Shown here: positions 15,205-24,139 of the stretch, piece after piece
Layout of the letters: the number at the start of each line of letters is the position of its first letter
How positions within the stretch are numbered: the stretch's first letter is position 1
Assembly: GCA_016209595.1 (NCBI GenBank)
Contig: JACQVV010000051.1
Location: forward strand, 1-35,959
Length of the DNA stretch: 35,959 nt
Direction: 5' to 3'
From: Planctomycetota bacterium
GTDB lineage: Bacteria; Planctomycetota; JACQVV01
Notes under the pieces: model-generated
Told to the model about the DNA's origin: nothing
What the model saw: only the letters and a program-made list of their open reading frames with translations
Database searches by the model: none
Position numbers and translations under genes: made by a program

Positions 15205-16401
15205 TCAGGCGTAGTACCGAAACTCCTCGAGCCGGTACGGAGAGATCCGGGCGCGAGTGGCGGGCCGGAGCCTCACGCGAAACCGCTCTGTCTCCGCGAC
15301 GAGCCTTTTCTCGGGCAGGACCGGGAACGGATAGATCCGTCTCCCGTCCTGGAGAAGAGGGGAAAGAAAGACGATATCGCCGGGAGAAAGATCCATGTCG
15401 CGAAGGGCCGCTTCGGTCCGCTCGACGTGCTGCTCGGCGAGTCGCTCGCCCCCGGGCCCGACGAGCACCATCACCGAGACGGCAAGCCCGCCGGCCCGGG
15501 CGGCGCGTACGGCTTCCACGGTGTCCTCGACTCGCCCTCCTTTTCCGAGGAGATCGAGGAGCTCCTGCGAACCGGTCTCCATGCCCACGGCGACGGACGA
15601 AAGGCCCGCCGCCGCGAGCTCGGCGAACTCGGCAGGCCCCCTCGCGGGAGCATGGTGCGGGTCGAAAAAGGCGCCGGCGCTCCCTGAGTCCGGCAACTCC
15701 TCGCGTACGACCGCGAGCACCTCGAGGAGTCGCGCCTGCCCAATCGCAAGCGCGTTCGCCTCGCCGAGGAAGACGCCGCGCCGGAGCGGGAGCGCGCGTC
15801 CGAAGAAGGCCCGTACGGCGCGGACGTGCTCGCGAAACTCCTCGATACCCAGGACGCGGTAGGTCTCGGTTCCGTAGAACTCGCAGAAGGCGCAGCGGTT
15901 CCAGGGGCAGCCGGTCGCGGGCTGGACCACGACGTTCCGATACCGGTCGGGCGGGAGAATCCCGACGGGCCTGTAGATGTCCGCGAAGAGCCGCGCGTCC
16001 GCCTCGAAGCGCGCCGCGCCCCAGTCCGCCGCGCGCGAGAGGATCGCCCGTCCCTGGTCGAGATCCGCGTCCTCGGAAGCGGCGAGGACGCGCGTCCGTC
16101 CCGCGGCGAGGCCTCGAGCGACCTCGCGGATCCGCTCCCGTATCTCGTCGTGGAGAGCGCCCAGCGAGTCGGGGCCAACGTCGCGCACCTCGCGATCCTG
16201 TCCCTCCTCACGGCTCCGCAGCACAACCCGCCCGTCCAGTATCCGCTGGAGGATGGGCCCGCGGATCCCGCACGACCGCCACCGTCCCTCGGCGTCGATC
16301 CGCAGGTTCGCGCCCTCGCCATCGGACAGGATGGCGGAGCCCGGGGTCGTCTGCAGGCGGAGCTCGTCGGCCCACGCCGGCAAGGGGGGTATCATGGACA
16401 T
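15205..16401 (-). CDS. Radical SAM enzyme, CX4CX2C type, function unknown
   Basis: From ATG 16401 the product is 398 residues (ATG 16395 is also possible; neither has a clear SD). About 160 N-terminal residues of unrecognised character precede the radical SAM core. The core has the cluster segment QPATGCPWNRCAFCEFYG (C165, C170, C173), where spacing is CX4CX2C, one residue longer than the classical motif. It continues with a GVFLGEANALAI segment, an acidic GMETGSQELLDLLGKGG and VSVMVLVGPGG, as in Elp3/MiaB/NifB-type cores. The C-terminus (ARISPYRLEEFRYYA) is short with no SPASM cysteines. It leads an apparent operon with two small membrane proteins. A compact inverted-repeat element lies 50 nt upstream of its start. 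Confidence 0.88.
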   Translation of the reverse strand: MSMIPPLPAWADELRLQTTPGSAILSDGEGANLRIDAEGRWRSCGIRGPILQRILDGRVVLRSREEGQDREVRDVGPDSLGALHDEIRERIREVARGLAAGRTRVLAASEDADLDQGRAILSRAADWGAARFEADARLFADIYRPVGILPPDRYRNVVVQPATGCPWNRCAFCEFYGTETYRVLGIEEFREHVRAVRAFFGRALPLRRGVFLGEANALAIGQARLLEVLAVVREELPDSGSAGAFFDPHHAPARGPAEFAELAAAGLSSVAVGMETGSQELLDLLGKGGRVEDTVEAVRAARAGGLAVSVMVLVGPGGERLAEQHVERTEAALRDMDLSPGDIVFLSPLLQDGRRIYPFPVLPEKRLVAETERFRVRLRPATRARISPYRLEEFRYYA

Positions 16402-16450
16402 CGGGTCTCGCGTTCCGCTGGAGCGAACATGGGGCCCGTGAAGGGGTTCA

Positions 16451-16648
16451 CCCCAATGTTGCATGATCTCGTCCCGTCAGGCGGCCGCTTTCGGCCACCA
16501 GCGGTTTTCGTCCTCGGCGGGGCCTCTGGCCCCGCCTGCGGCTCGCGCAACCGCTGGTGACTCGAAATCGGCTCGCCTGATCGTCCGCATGCAAAGGCCC
16601 TGCGGGCCTCTGCATGCGGACTCGGGCCGATCTTATGCAACATTGGGG
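16451..16648. repeat. 198-bp MITE-like element with 14-bp perfect terminal inverted repeats and TTCA flanks
   Basis: CCCCAATGTTGCAT (16451-16464) and its exact complement ATGCAACATTGGGG (16635-16648) bound a 198-bp segment. It is flanked on both sides by TTCA (16447-16450 and 16649-16652), a possible 4-bp target-site duplication. Inside are nested hairpins: 11-bp arms 16496-16506 with 16549-16559, enclosing a perfect 9-bp hairpin (16516-16524 with 16528-16536), and 18-bp arms with one mismatch (16583-16600 with 16604-16621). There is no transposase frame. It fills most of the 359-nt divergent gap between the radical SAM and glycosyltransferase genes; the rest (16402-16450, 16649-16760) presumably holds their promoters. 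Confidence 0.7.
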
Positions 16649-16760
16649 TTCACTCGGCGGGGAATCGTCCATCCTCCGGCAAACGATCCTCCGAGTTCCA
16701 GGCGTCAAGTGTACCGGGAGGAAAACCAATCCTGCGAGCAGAGGCCTCGGGGAGAAGATC

Positions 16761-18401
16761 GTGACGCGCTCGGGTTGTACGGGTGGGCTCGGCTCGACTC
16801 CGAGAGGTTCCCGGACTCTCCTCCTCGTGCCGTCGATTCTGTTCGCGGCGAGCCTCGGCCTGTACCTTGCCGCTTGCGACGGTACGAACCTGGGCTTCGG
16901 CAACGACGACGCGCAGTATCTCTTCCAGGCGAGGAGATTCGCGAGCGGCGACCCGACGAAGATCTCCTGGTACTTCCCTGTCGGCTACCCGGTCCTGCTC
17001 GCCCCGATCGTTCGCGTGTTTCCCGAGGTTCCCGAGGGAATTCTGGCGTACAAGACGCTGTCGGCCCTCCTTGCCGCTCTCGGGGTCGCCGCGGTCTACC
17101 GGCTGGGGCTGGACGCTCTTGGCTGGAGGCCGTGGCAGGCCTTCCTCCTTGCCGGCCTCACGGCGCTAAACCCGCGGTGGCTCTACTTCGCGACGCAGGT
17201 CCTGAGCGACACGCCGTTCGCGGCTTTCTCCTGCTTCTTCCTCTTCGCCTGGCTCGCTTTCCCTCCCCGCGGGAGTCCTCGCTGGCCACGCCTTGCCGTC
17301 TCGACTGCTTTCCTCGTCCTGGCCGTCTCCATCCGGACCATCGGCCTCGCCCTGCTCGCGGCGATCTTCGCCGACCAGGTCCTGCACCGGGTCCGGCGAT
17401 GGGAAGGCCGGCGCCGCTGGCCATGGCTCCTCGTCCCGACGGCCGCGGTCGCCCTCTGGATCGGCACGATCGACCGTTCGGCGATCGAGCAGTTCGCGTT
17501 CAAGATCTACCCGGGCACCGGCGAGAGAGCCGCTCAAGGGCGGACGCCCGCGGACGAGCCGACCCCCGCGCCCGCACGGGCGATCGGCCGCACGGCGCAA
17601 GCATTTCTGAGAAACCTGTTCGTGGAGATCCCCGCCGTCGTCCTTCCCGGCTTCGACACGCGCGCGGCGGGGCGGCTCGAGGAGAGTCGCGCGGGCGCGG
17701 CCGTCGTCTGGGGGGCACGCGCGCTGGTGACCGGTCTCCTGTTCGTCGGGTTGGCCGCGCGCCTCCGCCGCCAGGGACTCCTGGTCTGGTACTTCCTGGT
17801 CTCGCTCCTCGTCCTCTCCGCGCAGGCATGGCCGATCGGCAAGTTCCTCGTTCCCTTGACGCCTGTCTGCCTCGACCTCGTCTTCTCCGGGCTTGCGGCG
17901 GCGACGCGAGCGCTGCGCGTTCCGGAGCGGGCGAGGGGGGCGGCCCTCCTCGCGCTGGGGGGGGTCGCCGCCGCGACGGCCCTGGTCGCGGACGTTCGGG
18001 GGATCGCGAACGTGCGGATCCACGGCCTCTGGAACGGGAGGGAGGCCGCGGAGGTCCAGAGCGCTTTCCTCGCCGAACTCGACGAGGTTGCGCGCCGGGT
18101 GGAGCCCGGCGACCGGGTCGGCATGCACTGGCCCTGGCTCTATCTGGGCGAGGTCTACCGCCCGGGCCGGTTCCAGTCCCGCCGCGTCATCTCGGCCGAG
18201 GAGGCGGCGGAGCTCGACTACCTGTTCCTGTATCCTTACGACCCCGAGCTGGGGCTTGCCGAGAACCTCGTGGGCGAGATCTCCGCCGTCCCCGGCGTCC
18301 CCGGGGATGATCCGGCGTTCCGAGAGCTCGCCGCGCGCTGCGAACTCGTTCACGCCTCTCCCTGCGGTCGCTTCCGGCTCTACCGGATCCGGCAGGAGTG
18401 A
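16761..18401 (+). CDS. GT-C type membrane glycosyltransferase (GT39/ArnT/PMT-like)
   Basis: I chose the GTG at 16761, which has GGGGAGAA 6 nt upstream, giving 546 residues; the frame is open further upstream into the inverted-repeat element. The protein starts with a membrane segment (LLLVPSILFAASLGLYLAA) followed by FGNDDAQYLFQARRFASG. The acidic Asp-Asp pair in the first periplasmic loop is the mark of GT-C enzymes that use polyprenyl-phosphate sugars. About ten hydrophobic segments follow to about residue 425, then a soluble C-terminal domain (VRIHGLWNGREAAEVQSAFLAEL ...) ending FRLYRIRQE. Such enzymes add sugars to lipids or proteins on the outer face of the inner membrane. It is convergent with the YfhO-type gene, 6 nt apart. 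Confidence 0.82.
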   Translation: MTRSGCTGGLGSTPRGSRTLLLVPSILFAASLGLYLAACDGTNLGFGNDDAQYLFQARRFASGDPTKISWYFPVGYPVLLAPIVRVFPEVPEGILAYKTLSALLAALGVAAVYRLGLDALGWRPWQAFLLAGLTALNPRWLYFATQVLSDTPFAAFSCFFLFAWLAFPPRGSPRWPRLAVSTAFLVLAVSIRTIGLALLAAIFADQVLHRVRRWEGRRRWPWLLVPTAAVALWIGTIDRSAIEQFAFKIYPGTGERAAQGRTPADEPTPAPARAIGRTAQAFLRNLFVEIPAVVLPGFDTRAAGRLEESRAGAAVVWGARALVTGLLFVGLAARLRRQGLLVWYFLVSLLVLSAQAWPIGKFLVPLTPVCLDLVFSGLAAATRALRVPERARGAALLALGGVAAATALVADVRGIANVRIHGLWNGREAAEVQSAFLAELDEVARRVEPGDRVGMHWPWLYLGEVYRPGRFQSRRVISAEEAAELDYLFLYPYDPELGLAENLVGEISAVPGVPGDDPAFRELAARCELVHASPCGRFRLYRIRQE

Positions 18402-18407
18402 CGATTC

Positions 18408-20540
18408 TCACCCGGTCGGACCGCTCGCGGGCCGGCCTCGGGGTCGCGACGGAAGTGCGCACGCCAGGGCGAGGATCGCGACGAGCGCGAGCCCAGCCCA
18501 GGTCGCCCTGCGGCCGAGAATGAGGCTCGGCGGATCGAAGATGAACGTGACCTCGTGTTCCCCGGAGGAGATCTCGCAGGCGAGAAACTCGCCATAGGCC
18601 CTGACGACAGGACGGGATTCTCCGCCCACCTCGGCTCGCCAGCCGGGATGCGCGCGTTCGGCGACGACGAGAAGCTGCCGGCCCGGCGCGTTCGTCCGGA
18701 CCACGATCTCTCCCGGCCGGCCGACCAGGAGCCGGGCCTCGCCCGGCGGGCCGCCTTCGAGAGCGATGGGCTCCTCGACGGTCGCGATCCTGCCAACGTC
18801 GATTCGGTCGAGCCCTTTTCCCGGCGTCTCGCTCCGGGCCGCCTCGCTCACCAGCCGCACCCTGGGAAGCGGATCGGACACCGGCACGAGGCACCGCTTC
18901 TCCCTGTCATAGCGCCACGCGACACCCGCGACGCGCAGGGCGGCGGGGCTTTCCCAATCCAGGCGACTCTCGGGCGGCAGTCCGACGTAGCCGCCGGTCA
19001 CCCGGAACCCAGCCATCGCGAGCGGACACCTGTCGGAGAGCACGCGCGGCTTCGCGTCTTCCGGGGCGGCCGGCTCCCGGTCGAGGAGCTCCTCGATCCG
19101 AGCCACCGGACGCTGGCGCCAGAGGTGAGAGAGCCCGTAGAAGGCTGGATCCGCCGTCCCCAGGAGGACGAGCCCGAGGAGGGCGATGCGCGAGCCCTTC
19201 GAGGCCCCCAGGACGAGCCCCGCGGCGGCCGCGAAGAGAACCGGGCCCGCCAGAATCGCCCCGTCGCTCGCGACGTGCGTCTCGAATTTCGGCAGGAGGG
19301 CGAGTCCCGCGACGAGAAAGGCGGCCACGGGCAGAGACGCAACGGGCCAGGCGAAGCGTCCGGAATCATTCCGGCGACGGATGATCTCATCGAGCGCAAG
19401 CGTGGCCGCGATGCCCAGAGAGAGATGGACGAGGACGATGTGCCGCGAGGGGCACCGGAACAGACCGAGCCCCGGGATCCGGATCCAGATCTGGAACAAA
19501 GGGCCAGCGTAGGATCCCATGGCGAGGAGGAGCGAGAGGAGGCCGAGAAAGAGACACGCCGCGGCCAGCGGCCGGCGGGGACCGAGCTCGCGCCTGCGCG
19601 ACCAGAGCCAGGCCGCGAGGGCGAGGGTCGCCGCGCCATCGTGGAGACCCATCTCGTGCGTGTAGCCCCCGAAGCCGCGCCCGGCGAAGAAGTACGGGGC
19701 CACGAGCTGGAGGACGTTCACCGGATGGAGCGAGAAGAACGAGAGGAACTCCTCGTCCGGCGCCGCCCGCGTCGAGGACTTCACCGCGTCCCAGGTCGGG
19801 ACGAGCTGGGCGGCCCCCACCAGGATCCCGAGGGCGGCATAGAGGACAAGAGTGCCCAGGCGGCGGACGCGCTTGAGGGAGACGGCCAGCACCACCGAAT
19901 AGACGATCCCGGCCAAGCCGGAGAAGTAGACGTACTGCGGGTAACCCAGGAGAAGCTCCGAACCGACGAGAAGAGAGATCGCCGCGCCTGCCAGTCCTCT
20001 CGCCCGGCGATGCTCCGAGCGCAGGGCTACGTCGATCGCGAGAAGGAGCCACGGCATGTGCGCCACGACGGCGACCGCGTTGACGTGCTCCAGATGGAGC
20101 AGGTTGAAGCCCGAGAACGCGAAAAGGAACGACCCGAATGCCGAGGCGCCCCGGCCGATCTCCCAGCGCCGCAGGAAGGGGTAGGCGCCTGCCAGAGCCA
20201 GGAAATAGCCGGCGAGCATTTCCAGGTTGAAGGCGATCCCGAGCGGCAAGGTCCGGTAGAGGACGAGGTGGAAGGGATGGTACATCCCGGCCTGTCCCTC
20301 CCCCTGGAGGTAGAAACCGCAATGGAGGTCCGGGCACCACTCGAAGCGGTCCCCCCGCTCCAGGCACTGCGCGTAGAAGGCCCGGTACGGGATGTGCATC
20401 TCCCAGAGATCGTTCGGCCAGTAGACCTCCCCTCGAAACAGGGGCCAGGCGAGGATCCCAAGGACGATCGCCGCCGCCGCGAGCGAGAGAAGAAACGTCC
20501 AGCGATCCCGCGGGCCCGCCCAGGGACGCTCGTCGACCAT
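18408..20540 (-). CDS. YfhO-type large integral membrane protein
   Basis: The 710-residue protein has about 12-14 hydrophobic segments. An N-terminal TM (WTFLLSLAAAAIVLGILAWPLF) is followed by a periplasmic loop with VYWPNDLWEMHIPYRAFYAQCL and the FEWCPDLHCGFYLQGEGQAGMYHPFHLVLYR stretch typical of YfhO/GT-C-like proteins. A soluble region (about residues 480-690) precedes a last TM. Its end, GRQLLVVAERAHPGWRAEVGG, matches the C-terminal YfhO signature for a beta-sandwich. YfhO members are linked to glycosylation of wall polymers. It is the last gene of the minus-strand operon starting at 23960 (28 nt after the PP-loop gene). Confidence 0.85.
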   Translation of the reverse strand: MVDERPWAGPRDRWTFLLSLAAAAIVLGILAWPLFRGEVYWPNDLWEMHIPYRAFYAQCLERGDRFEWCPDLHCGFYLQGEGQAGMYHPFHLVLYRTLPLGIAFNLEMLAGYFLALAGAYPFLRRWEIGRGASAFGSFLFAFSGFNLLHLEHVNAVAVVAHMPWLLLAIDVALRSEHRRARGLAGAAISLLVGSELLLGYPQYVYFSGLAGIVYSVVLAVSLKRVRRLGTLVLYAALGILVGAAQLVPTWDAVKSSTRAAPDEEFLSFFSLHPVNVLQLVAPYFFAGRGFGGYTHEMGLHDGAATLALAAWLWSRRRELGPRRPLAAACLFLGLLSLLLAMGSYAGPLFQIWIRIPGLGLFRCPSRHIVLVHLSLGIAATLALDEIIRRRNDSGRFAWPVASLPVAAFLVAGLALLPKFETHVASDGAILAGPVLFAAAAGLVLGASKGSRIALLGLVLLGTADPAFYGLSHLWRQRPVARIEELLDREPAAPEDAKPRVLSDRCPLAMAGFRVTGGYVGLPPESRLDWESPAALRVAGVAWRYDREKRCLVPVSDPLPRVRLVSEAARSETPGKGLDRIDVGRIATVEEPIALEGGPPGEARLLVGRPGEIVVRTNAPGRQLLVVAERAHPGWRAEVGGESRPVVRAYGEFLACEISSGEHEVTFIFDPPSLILGRRATWAGLALVAILALACALPSRPRGRPASGPTG

Positions 20541-20568
20541 GGCGCGACCATTCTACGCGGTCGGCCCA

Positions 20569-21708
20569 TCAGAAGAGGGAGGGGATCCTCCCGATCGCTT
20601 CCAGGGTCTTGTCCAGGTCGAGGCCGACGAGGTCGCAGAATTCCCGGAGGGACTCCATCCGCACTCGATTCTCCAGGAGCACCAGCTCCAGGGCCCGCTC
20701 CCGGCTCAGGTCTCCGTGACGGACCTGGTTCGAGCGCAGGAAGTCGTTTTCCGTGAAGCCGGCGACGGCGAGATAGAGGTGGTTCACGAACGCGCAGGCC
20801 GCGTCTCCCGCTCGCCAGGTGGACCGCGTGTCCGCCGGACTCTCCCATCCGTACCGGGCGCGCAACGTCTCGACGATCTCCTCCTCTCTCCAGGGCACGT
20901 GGGAGAAGAGGTTGACGAAGTAGTCGTGCGGCAACAGGTAGTAGCTGAAGAACCCGAAAGCGGTGCCGGGGAGCGACGGGTTGAGATAGGCAGGATTCGC
21001 GAGGAAGTTCCCGAAGTAGTACAGGGCCACCCGGGCCTTCTGCCGCAGCGTCGTACCGTACGAGTGCTTCCCCGGCCGTCGTCCCTCCGTTCTCGCCCCG
21101 CAGAAGCCCTCCTTGAAGTCCTCGTTCTCGTAGTCCTCCGCCATTCCGAAGAACATCGTGGCGAGGCCCAGGCGCCGCTGGATCCTCTGCGCGTGGTAGA
21201 AGAAATGCTTGTCGCCAGCCATGACCAGCGGGACCATGCCCAGGCGCGGTCGTTCGAGCCACGCCTTGACGTTGGCCCGGATGTGAGCGCGGACCTTCGC
21301 CACGCGGGCCGCAAGGTGGATTCGCTCGACTCCGAGCGCCCGGCACATCCGTTCCTGGTTCCGGAACCCCAGGGGGGTGACCATCCCCCAATCGTAGGTG
21401 AACGCGATCGGGTTGAGTTCCAGCTCCCGCTTGACGTAGTGGAGGACGTAGCAGCTGTCCCGTCCCCCGCTCAAGGCGACGATGCAGTCCGGCTTGCCTC
21501 TTGCGCTCCGGATCCTGTCGGCAAGCGCGAAAAGCGCGGGCTTCCCCCCGAGCGGGACGACCGGGTGCTCCCGGCAATGCCTGCAGACGCCGGCAAGGTC
21601 GAGCTCCACGAACGGCACCGTCGCGGGAAGCACGCACCGCGCGCACCGGCGAAGCCGCGCGATCGCCTGGTTCAGCTCCTGCTCGGGGTCCGTCCTCGCC
21701 TGGTTCAC
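20569..21708 (-). CDS. N-acetyl-sugar-amidotransferase-like PP-loop ATPase
   Basis: The 379-residue protein starts at GTG 21708, 6 nt after the preceding stop. Two zinc-binding pairs, CARC (C22, C25) and CRHC (C42, C45), precede the PP-loop IVALSGGRDSCYVLHY (S80-S85), the ATP-pyrophosphatase signature of adenylating enzymes. Later FFGMAEDYENEDFKEGFCG and GTAFGFFSYYLLPHDYF fit the WbpG/PseA-type sugar amidotransferase family. These form amidino or acetamidino groups on surface sugars, using ammonia from a glutaminase pair (HisH/HisF-like partners); no such partners are visible here. The C-terminal EFCDLVGLDLDKTLEAI is family-like. It lies between glycosyltransferase and YfhO genes, fitting surface-glycan modification; the exact substrate is inferred. 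Confidence 0.82.
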   Translation of the reverse strand: MNQARTDPEQELNQAIARLRRCARCVLPATVPFVELDLAGVCRHCREHPVVPLGGKPALFALADRIRSARGKPDCIVALSGGRDSCYVLHYVKRELELNPIAFTYDWGMVTPLGFRNQERMCRALGVERIHLAARVAKVRAHIRANVKAWLERPRLGMVPLVMAGDKHFFYHAQRIQRRLGLATMFFGMAEDYENEDFKEGFCGARTEGRRPGKHSYGTTLRQKARVALYYFGNFLANPAYLNPSLPGTAFGFFSYYLLPHDYFVNLFSHVPWREEEIVETLRARYGWESPADTRSTWRAGDAACAFVNHLYLAVAGFTENDFLRSNQVRHGDLSRERALELVLLENRVRMESLREFCDLVGLDLDKTLEAIGRIPSLF

Positions 21709-21714
21709 GGGCCG

Positions 21715-23283
21715 TCAATCGTCGTCGATATGCCAGACTCGCAGGAGCTCTCTGCCCGCGGCATCCCGGATCGTAGCCAGCGGGGTCGCCTCCGGGACAC
21801 TCTGGCGTAGCTCCTTCTCGGACGGCGAATCGGCGAATGCGACGAGATACGCTCCCGCCCGCATCGTGTCGGGCAGCCGATCCCGCCGTAGCTGCTCCCC
21901 TTGCCGGAAGAACTCGAGCTCCGAAAGCGTCCGTACGGTCGTCGCCGGCCGCCCGTGGGCGAGGTAGGCCAGCGGCCAGAAGTTCCACCAGTCGTCGGCG
22001 ATCACGACAAGCTCTCGCGTTCCGCGCTGGCCGGCGTCCCGGACGATCCACTCGAACGCCTGTGACTTGGGCTCCGGCCGCGCGGTGCGGAAGGTCGGGT
22101 GCGAACTCCCGCCCTCCCGCTCCAGCGGGACCAGGAAAGAGACCACGAAGCTCGCCAACCAGAAGGCGGATAGCGCGACCACCCCGTATACGACGCGGCG
22201 GGAACCATATCGCCGCGCCAGCGGGTCGAGCGCGAGCGAGCACCAGAGGAGGGTCGGCGCCACAAGGTACAGACTGTACCGCTCGTGATGGGGGCTGATT
22301 GCCCCCGTCCCCAGGATCAAGTAGGAGGCCACGACGCCGGCGAGGATCCCGCCGCCCAGACCGAGGAGACGCGCCGAGCCCGGTGGCCGCAGGCGGACAA
22401 ACCCCACCACCACGGCGGCCGCGAAGCCCCAGAACGCCAGATCGAGGATCCAGCGGGCGGCCGCCGACTGCGGCTCGACCAGGAAGGAGTAGACCGTGCT
22501 GCCGGAGAAGAGCTCGCCGAAGAGGAGCAGAAAGAGCCCGAGCTCCTGCGGGTTCCGCAGCCGATGTCCGACACCCCTCCCCCGCAGGAACGAATAGAAC
22601 CCGGGCCACCCGAGAGCGAGCACGGCGGCCAGCGACACCGCAGCTCCCAACGCCGTCAGGACAATCCACTTCTTGCGCCGCCGGGGCAAGCTGGAGGAAA
22701 AGAAATCGGCCACGAGTGGCCCCGCGAGGATCACGGCGGAAAACACCACCGTCGGATGGACGAGGCAGGCCATCGGGAACGAGAGAGCGAGGCCCCACCA
22801 GTTCCGCCGCATGGCGAAGTACGTGGCAATGAGCGTGGCCAGTTGAACGTGCGTCGGTCCCCAGCCGATCCTCGAATAGCCGATGTTGATCGGGGCGCAG
22901 GCCAGGAGGAGCGCCGCGGAGCAGGCGATCCATCGGTCACGATCGAGACGGCGGACCAGCCAGTAGCTCAAGGGAATGAGCGCGATCCCGGAGAGCGCGG
23001 CCGGCAGCCTGAGCGCGAAGAAAGACGGCGAGAGCACGAGGTGGACGAGATAGAGGAGCGCGAAGTAGAACGGATTGTCCGGGCGCCCGTGTCCGGTCCA
23101 CAGCGTACCGCCCTGATGGTGGATCATTCGTTCCACCTGGACCCCTGTCCATGCTTCGTCCCCGTTCACCCCTGGCAGACGGGACAGGCCGTACAGCCTC
23201 ATCCCGCAGGCGACGAGGAGGATCGCCAGAATGAGCGCGATTCGCGCGTGCGGAGCCGCCGGCGCTTCGTTCGCTCCGGTCAC
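21715..23283 (-). CDS. GT-C type membrane glycosyltransferase (GT39-like), 522 aa
   Basis: The start is the GTG at 23283, overlapping the methyltransferase stop by GTGA; longer upstream frames belong to shadow sequence. The first membrane segment (IALILAILLVACGMRLYGL) is followed by LPGVNGDEAWTGVQVERMIHHQG, where the Asp-Glu pair is the GT-C catalytic signature, and by FYFALLYLVHLVL. About ten further membrane segments reach residue 400. The C-terminal 120 residues are soluble (SQAFEWIVRDAGQRGTRELVVIADDWWNFWPLAYL ...). It likely transfers a sugar from a polyprenyl phosphate carrier to an envelope acceptor. Coupled to the upstream methyltransferase and 6 nt from the PP-loop gene, in one operon. 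Confidence 0.82.
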   Translation of the reverse strand: MTGANEAPAAPHARIALILAILLVACGMRLYGLSRLPGVNGDEAWTGVQVERMIHHQGGTLWTGHGRPDNPFYFALLYLVHLVLSPSFFALRLPAALSGIALIPLSYWLVRRLDRDRWIACSAALLLACAPINIGYSRIGWGPTHVQLATLIATYFAMRRNWWGLALSFPMACLVHPTVVFSAVILAGPLVADFFSSSLPRRRKKWIVLTALGAAVSLAAVLALGWPGFYSFLRGRGVGHRLRNPQELGLFLLLFGELFSGSTVYSFLVEPQSAAARWILDLAFWGFAAAVVVGFVRLRPPGSARLLGLGGGILAGVVASYLILGTGAISPHHERYSLYLVAPTLLWCSLALDPLARRYGSRRVVYGVVALSAFWLASFVVSFLVPLEREGGSSHPTFRTARPEPKSQAFEWIVRDAGQRGTRELVVIADDWWNFWPLAYLAHGRPATTVRTLSELEFFRQGEQLRRDRLPDTMRAGAYLVAFADSPSEKELRQSVPEATPLATIRDAAGRELLRVWHIDDD

Positions 23284-23960
23284 GCCTTGCGCCCGCGAGC
23301 GGCGATGTTGACCATCAGCGGTCCGAGCAGCCGGCCGAGCCGGTCCAGCCGGTCGAGCAGGCCGTGAGTCCACGGGAAGAGAAACGGAAACAGGTTGAAG
23401 CCGAAGAGTTGCTCGACGATCAGCCCCTCGCTTGAAAGCCAACGCTTGAGCTCGTAGTACCCCACCCAATTCTCGTGCCCATGGTACGGGCGCAGTTTCA
23501 ACCGGTCGGCCACCAAGAGCGACCACTTCCAGGACCTGCAGGGTACGGTGACGATCAAGAGGCCGCCGGGCGAAAGCACCCGGACGAGCTCCGAGACCGC
23601 GCCACGCGGGTGCGACGTGTGCTCGATCACCTCGGTGCAGATCACGACGTCGAACTGGCGGTCGGCGAAGGGGAGCGCCGCGGCGGAGCCGACCACCCTC
23701 CGCGCATCGCACTTCTCGGCCACCCGCCGCAACAGCCCCGGGCCGACGTCGAGCGCGGTGACGTGGCCGCCCCTCTCCCAGGCGGCTCGCGAGAAGTGGC
23801 CCGTGCCGCATCCCGCGTCGAGAACGCGCTTCCCTTCGAGTTCCTCCCGCCGGAGCAGCTTCTCGAAGATCAGGCGGAGCCGCTTCTGCAGCTCGTACCT
23901 GTTCATCAGGCCGTCGAACTCGGCGGAAATCGACTCGTAGAAGAGTTCTCTGGAGTCCAT
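23280..23960 (-). CDS. Class I SAM-dependent methyltransferase in glycan operon
   Basis: The 226-residue cytoplasmic protein starts with MDSRELFYESISAEFDGLMNRYELQKRL, a leader common to operon-encoded glycan or lipid methyltransferases. Motif I is VLDAGCGTGHFSRAA, motif II HVTALDVG, then GSAAALPFADRQFDVVICTEVIEHTSHP (motif IV) and LVRVLSPGGLLIVTVP, as in UbiG/Methyltransf_11. The C-terminal stretch (FGFNLFPFLFPWTHGLLDRLDRLG) is hydrophobic and may bind the membrane. It heads the minus-strand operon of glycosyltransferase, amidotransferase-like and YfhO-type genes; the methylated molecule is probably a lipid-linked glycan intermediate, which is inference. Confidence 0.9.
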   Translation of the reverse strand: MDSRELFYESISAEFDGLMNRYELQKRLRLIFEKLLRREELEGKRVLDAGCGTGHFSRAAWERGGHVTALDVGPGLLRRVAEKCDARRVVGSAAALPFADRQFDVVICTEVIEHTSHPRGAVSELVRVLSPGGLLIVTVPCRSWKWSLLVADRLKLRPYHGHENWVGYYELKRWLSSEGLIVEQLFGFNLFPFLFPWTHGLLDRLDRLGRLLGPLMVNIAARGRKA

Positions 23961-24081
23961 CCTACGATTCGACGCGGCGCGCCGCGGAGGAGACGGTGCC
24001 GGGCCGGGGGCACTGGTTGCGTGTCCATGGCACTGTACCAGAAAACGGACATGACCCGCACTTTCGCCCGGGAGGTGCCGT

Positions 24082-24110
24082 TTGACAAGCCTTCGGGGCG
24101 CCTCTAGACT
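24082..24110 (+). promoter_or_regulatory. Sigma70-like promoter for the lipoprotein gene
   Basis: TTGACA at 24082-24087 is separated by exactly 17 nt from TAGACT at 24105-24110 (4 of 6 matches to TATAAT, including both end positions). It lies 29 nt upstream of the ATG at 24140, in the divergent gap after the methyltransferase operon. Position and spacing are ideal; no expression evidence exists. Confidence 0.55.
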
Positions 24111-24139
24111 CTCTTCCTCCCACGAGAAAGGTGAACAGG

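Noticed and set aside
20027..22933. 968-codon minus-strand frame
   Set aside because: Out-of-frame shadow of the glycosyltransferase, PP-loop and YfhO genes; Arg/Pro/Gly-rich with no domain, and it crosses the real gene boundaries.
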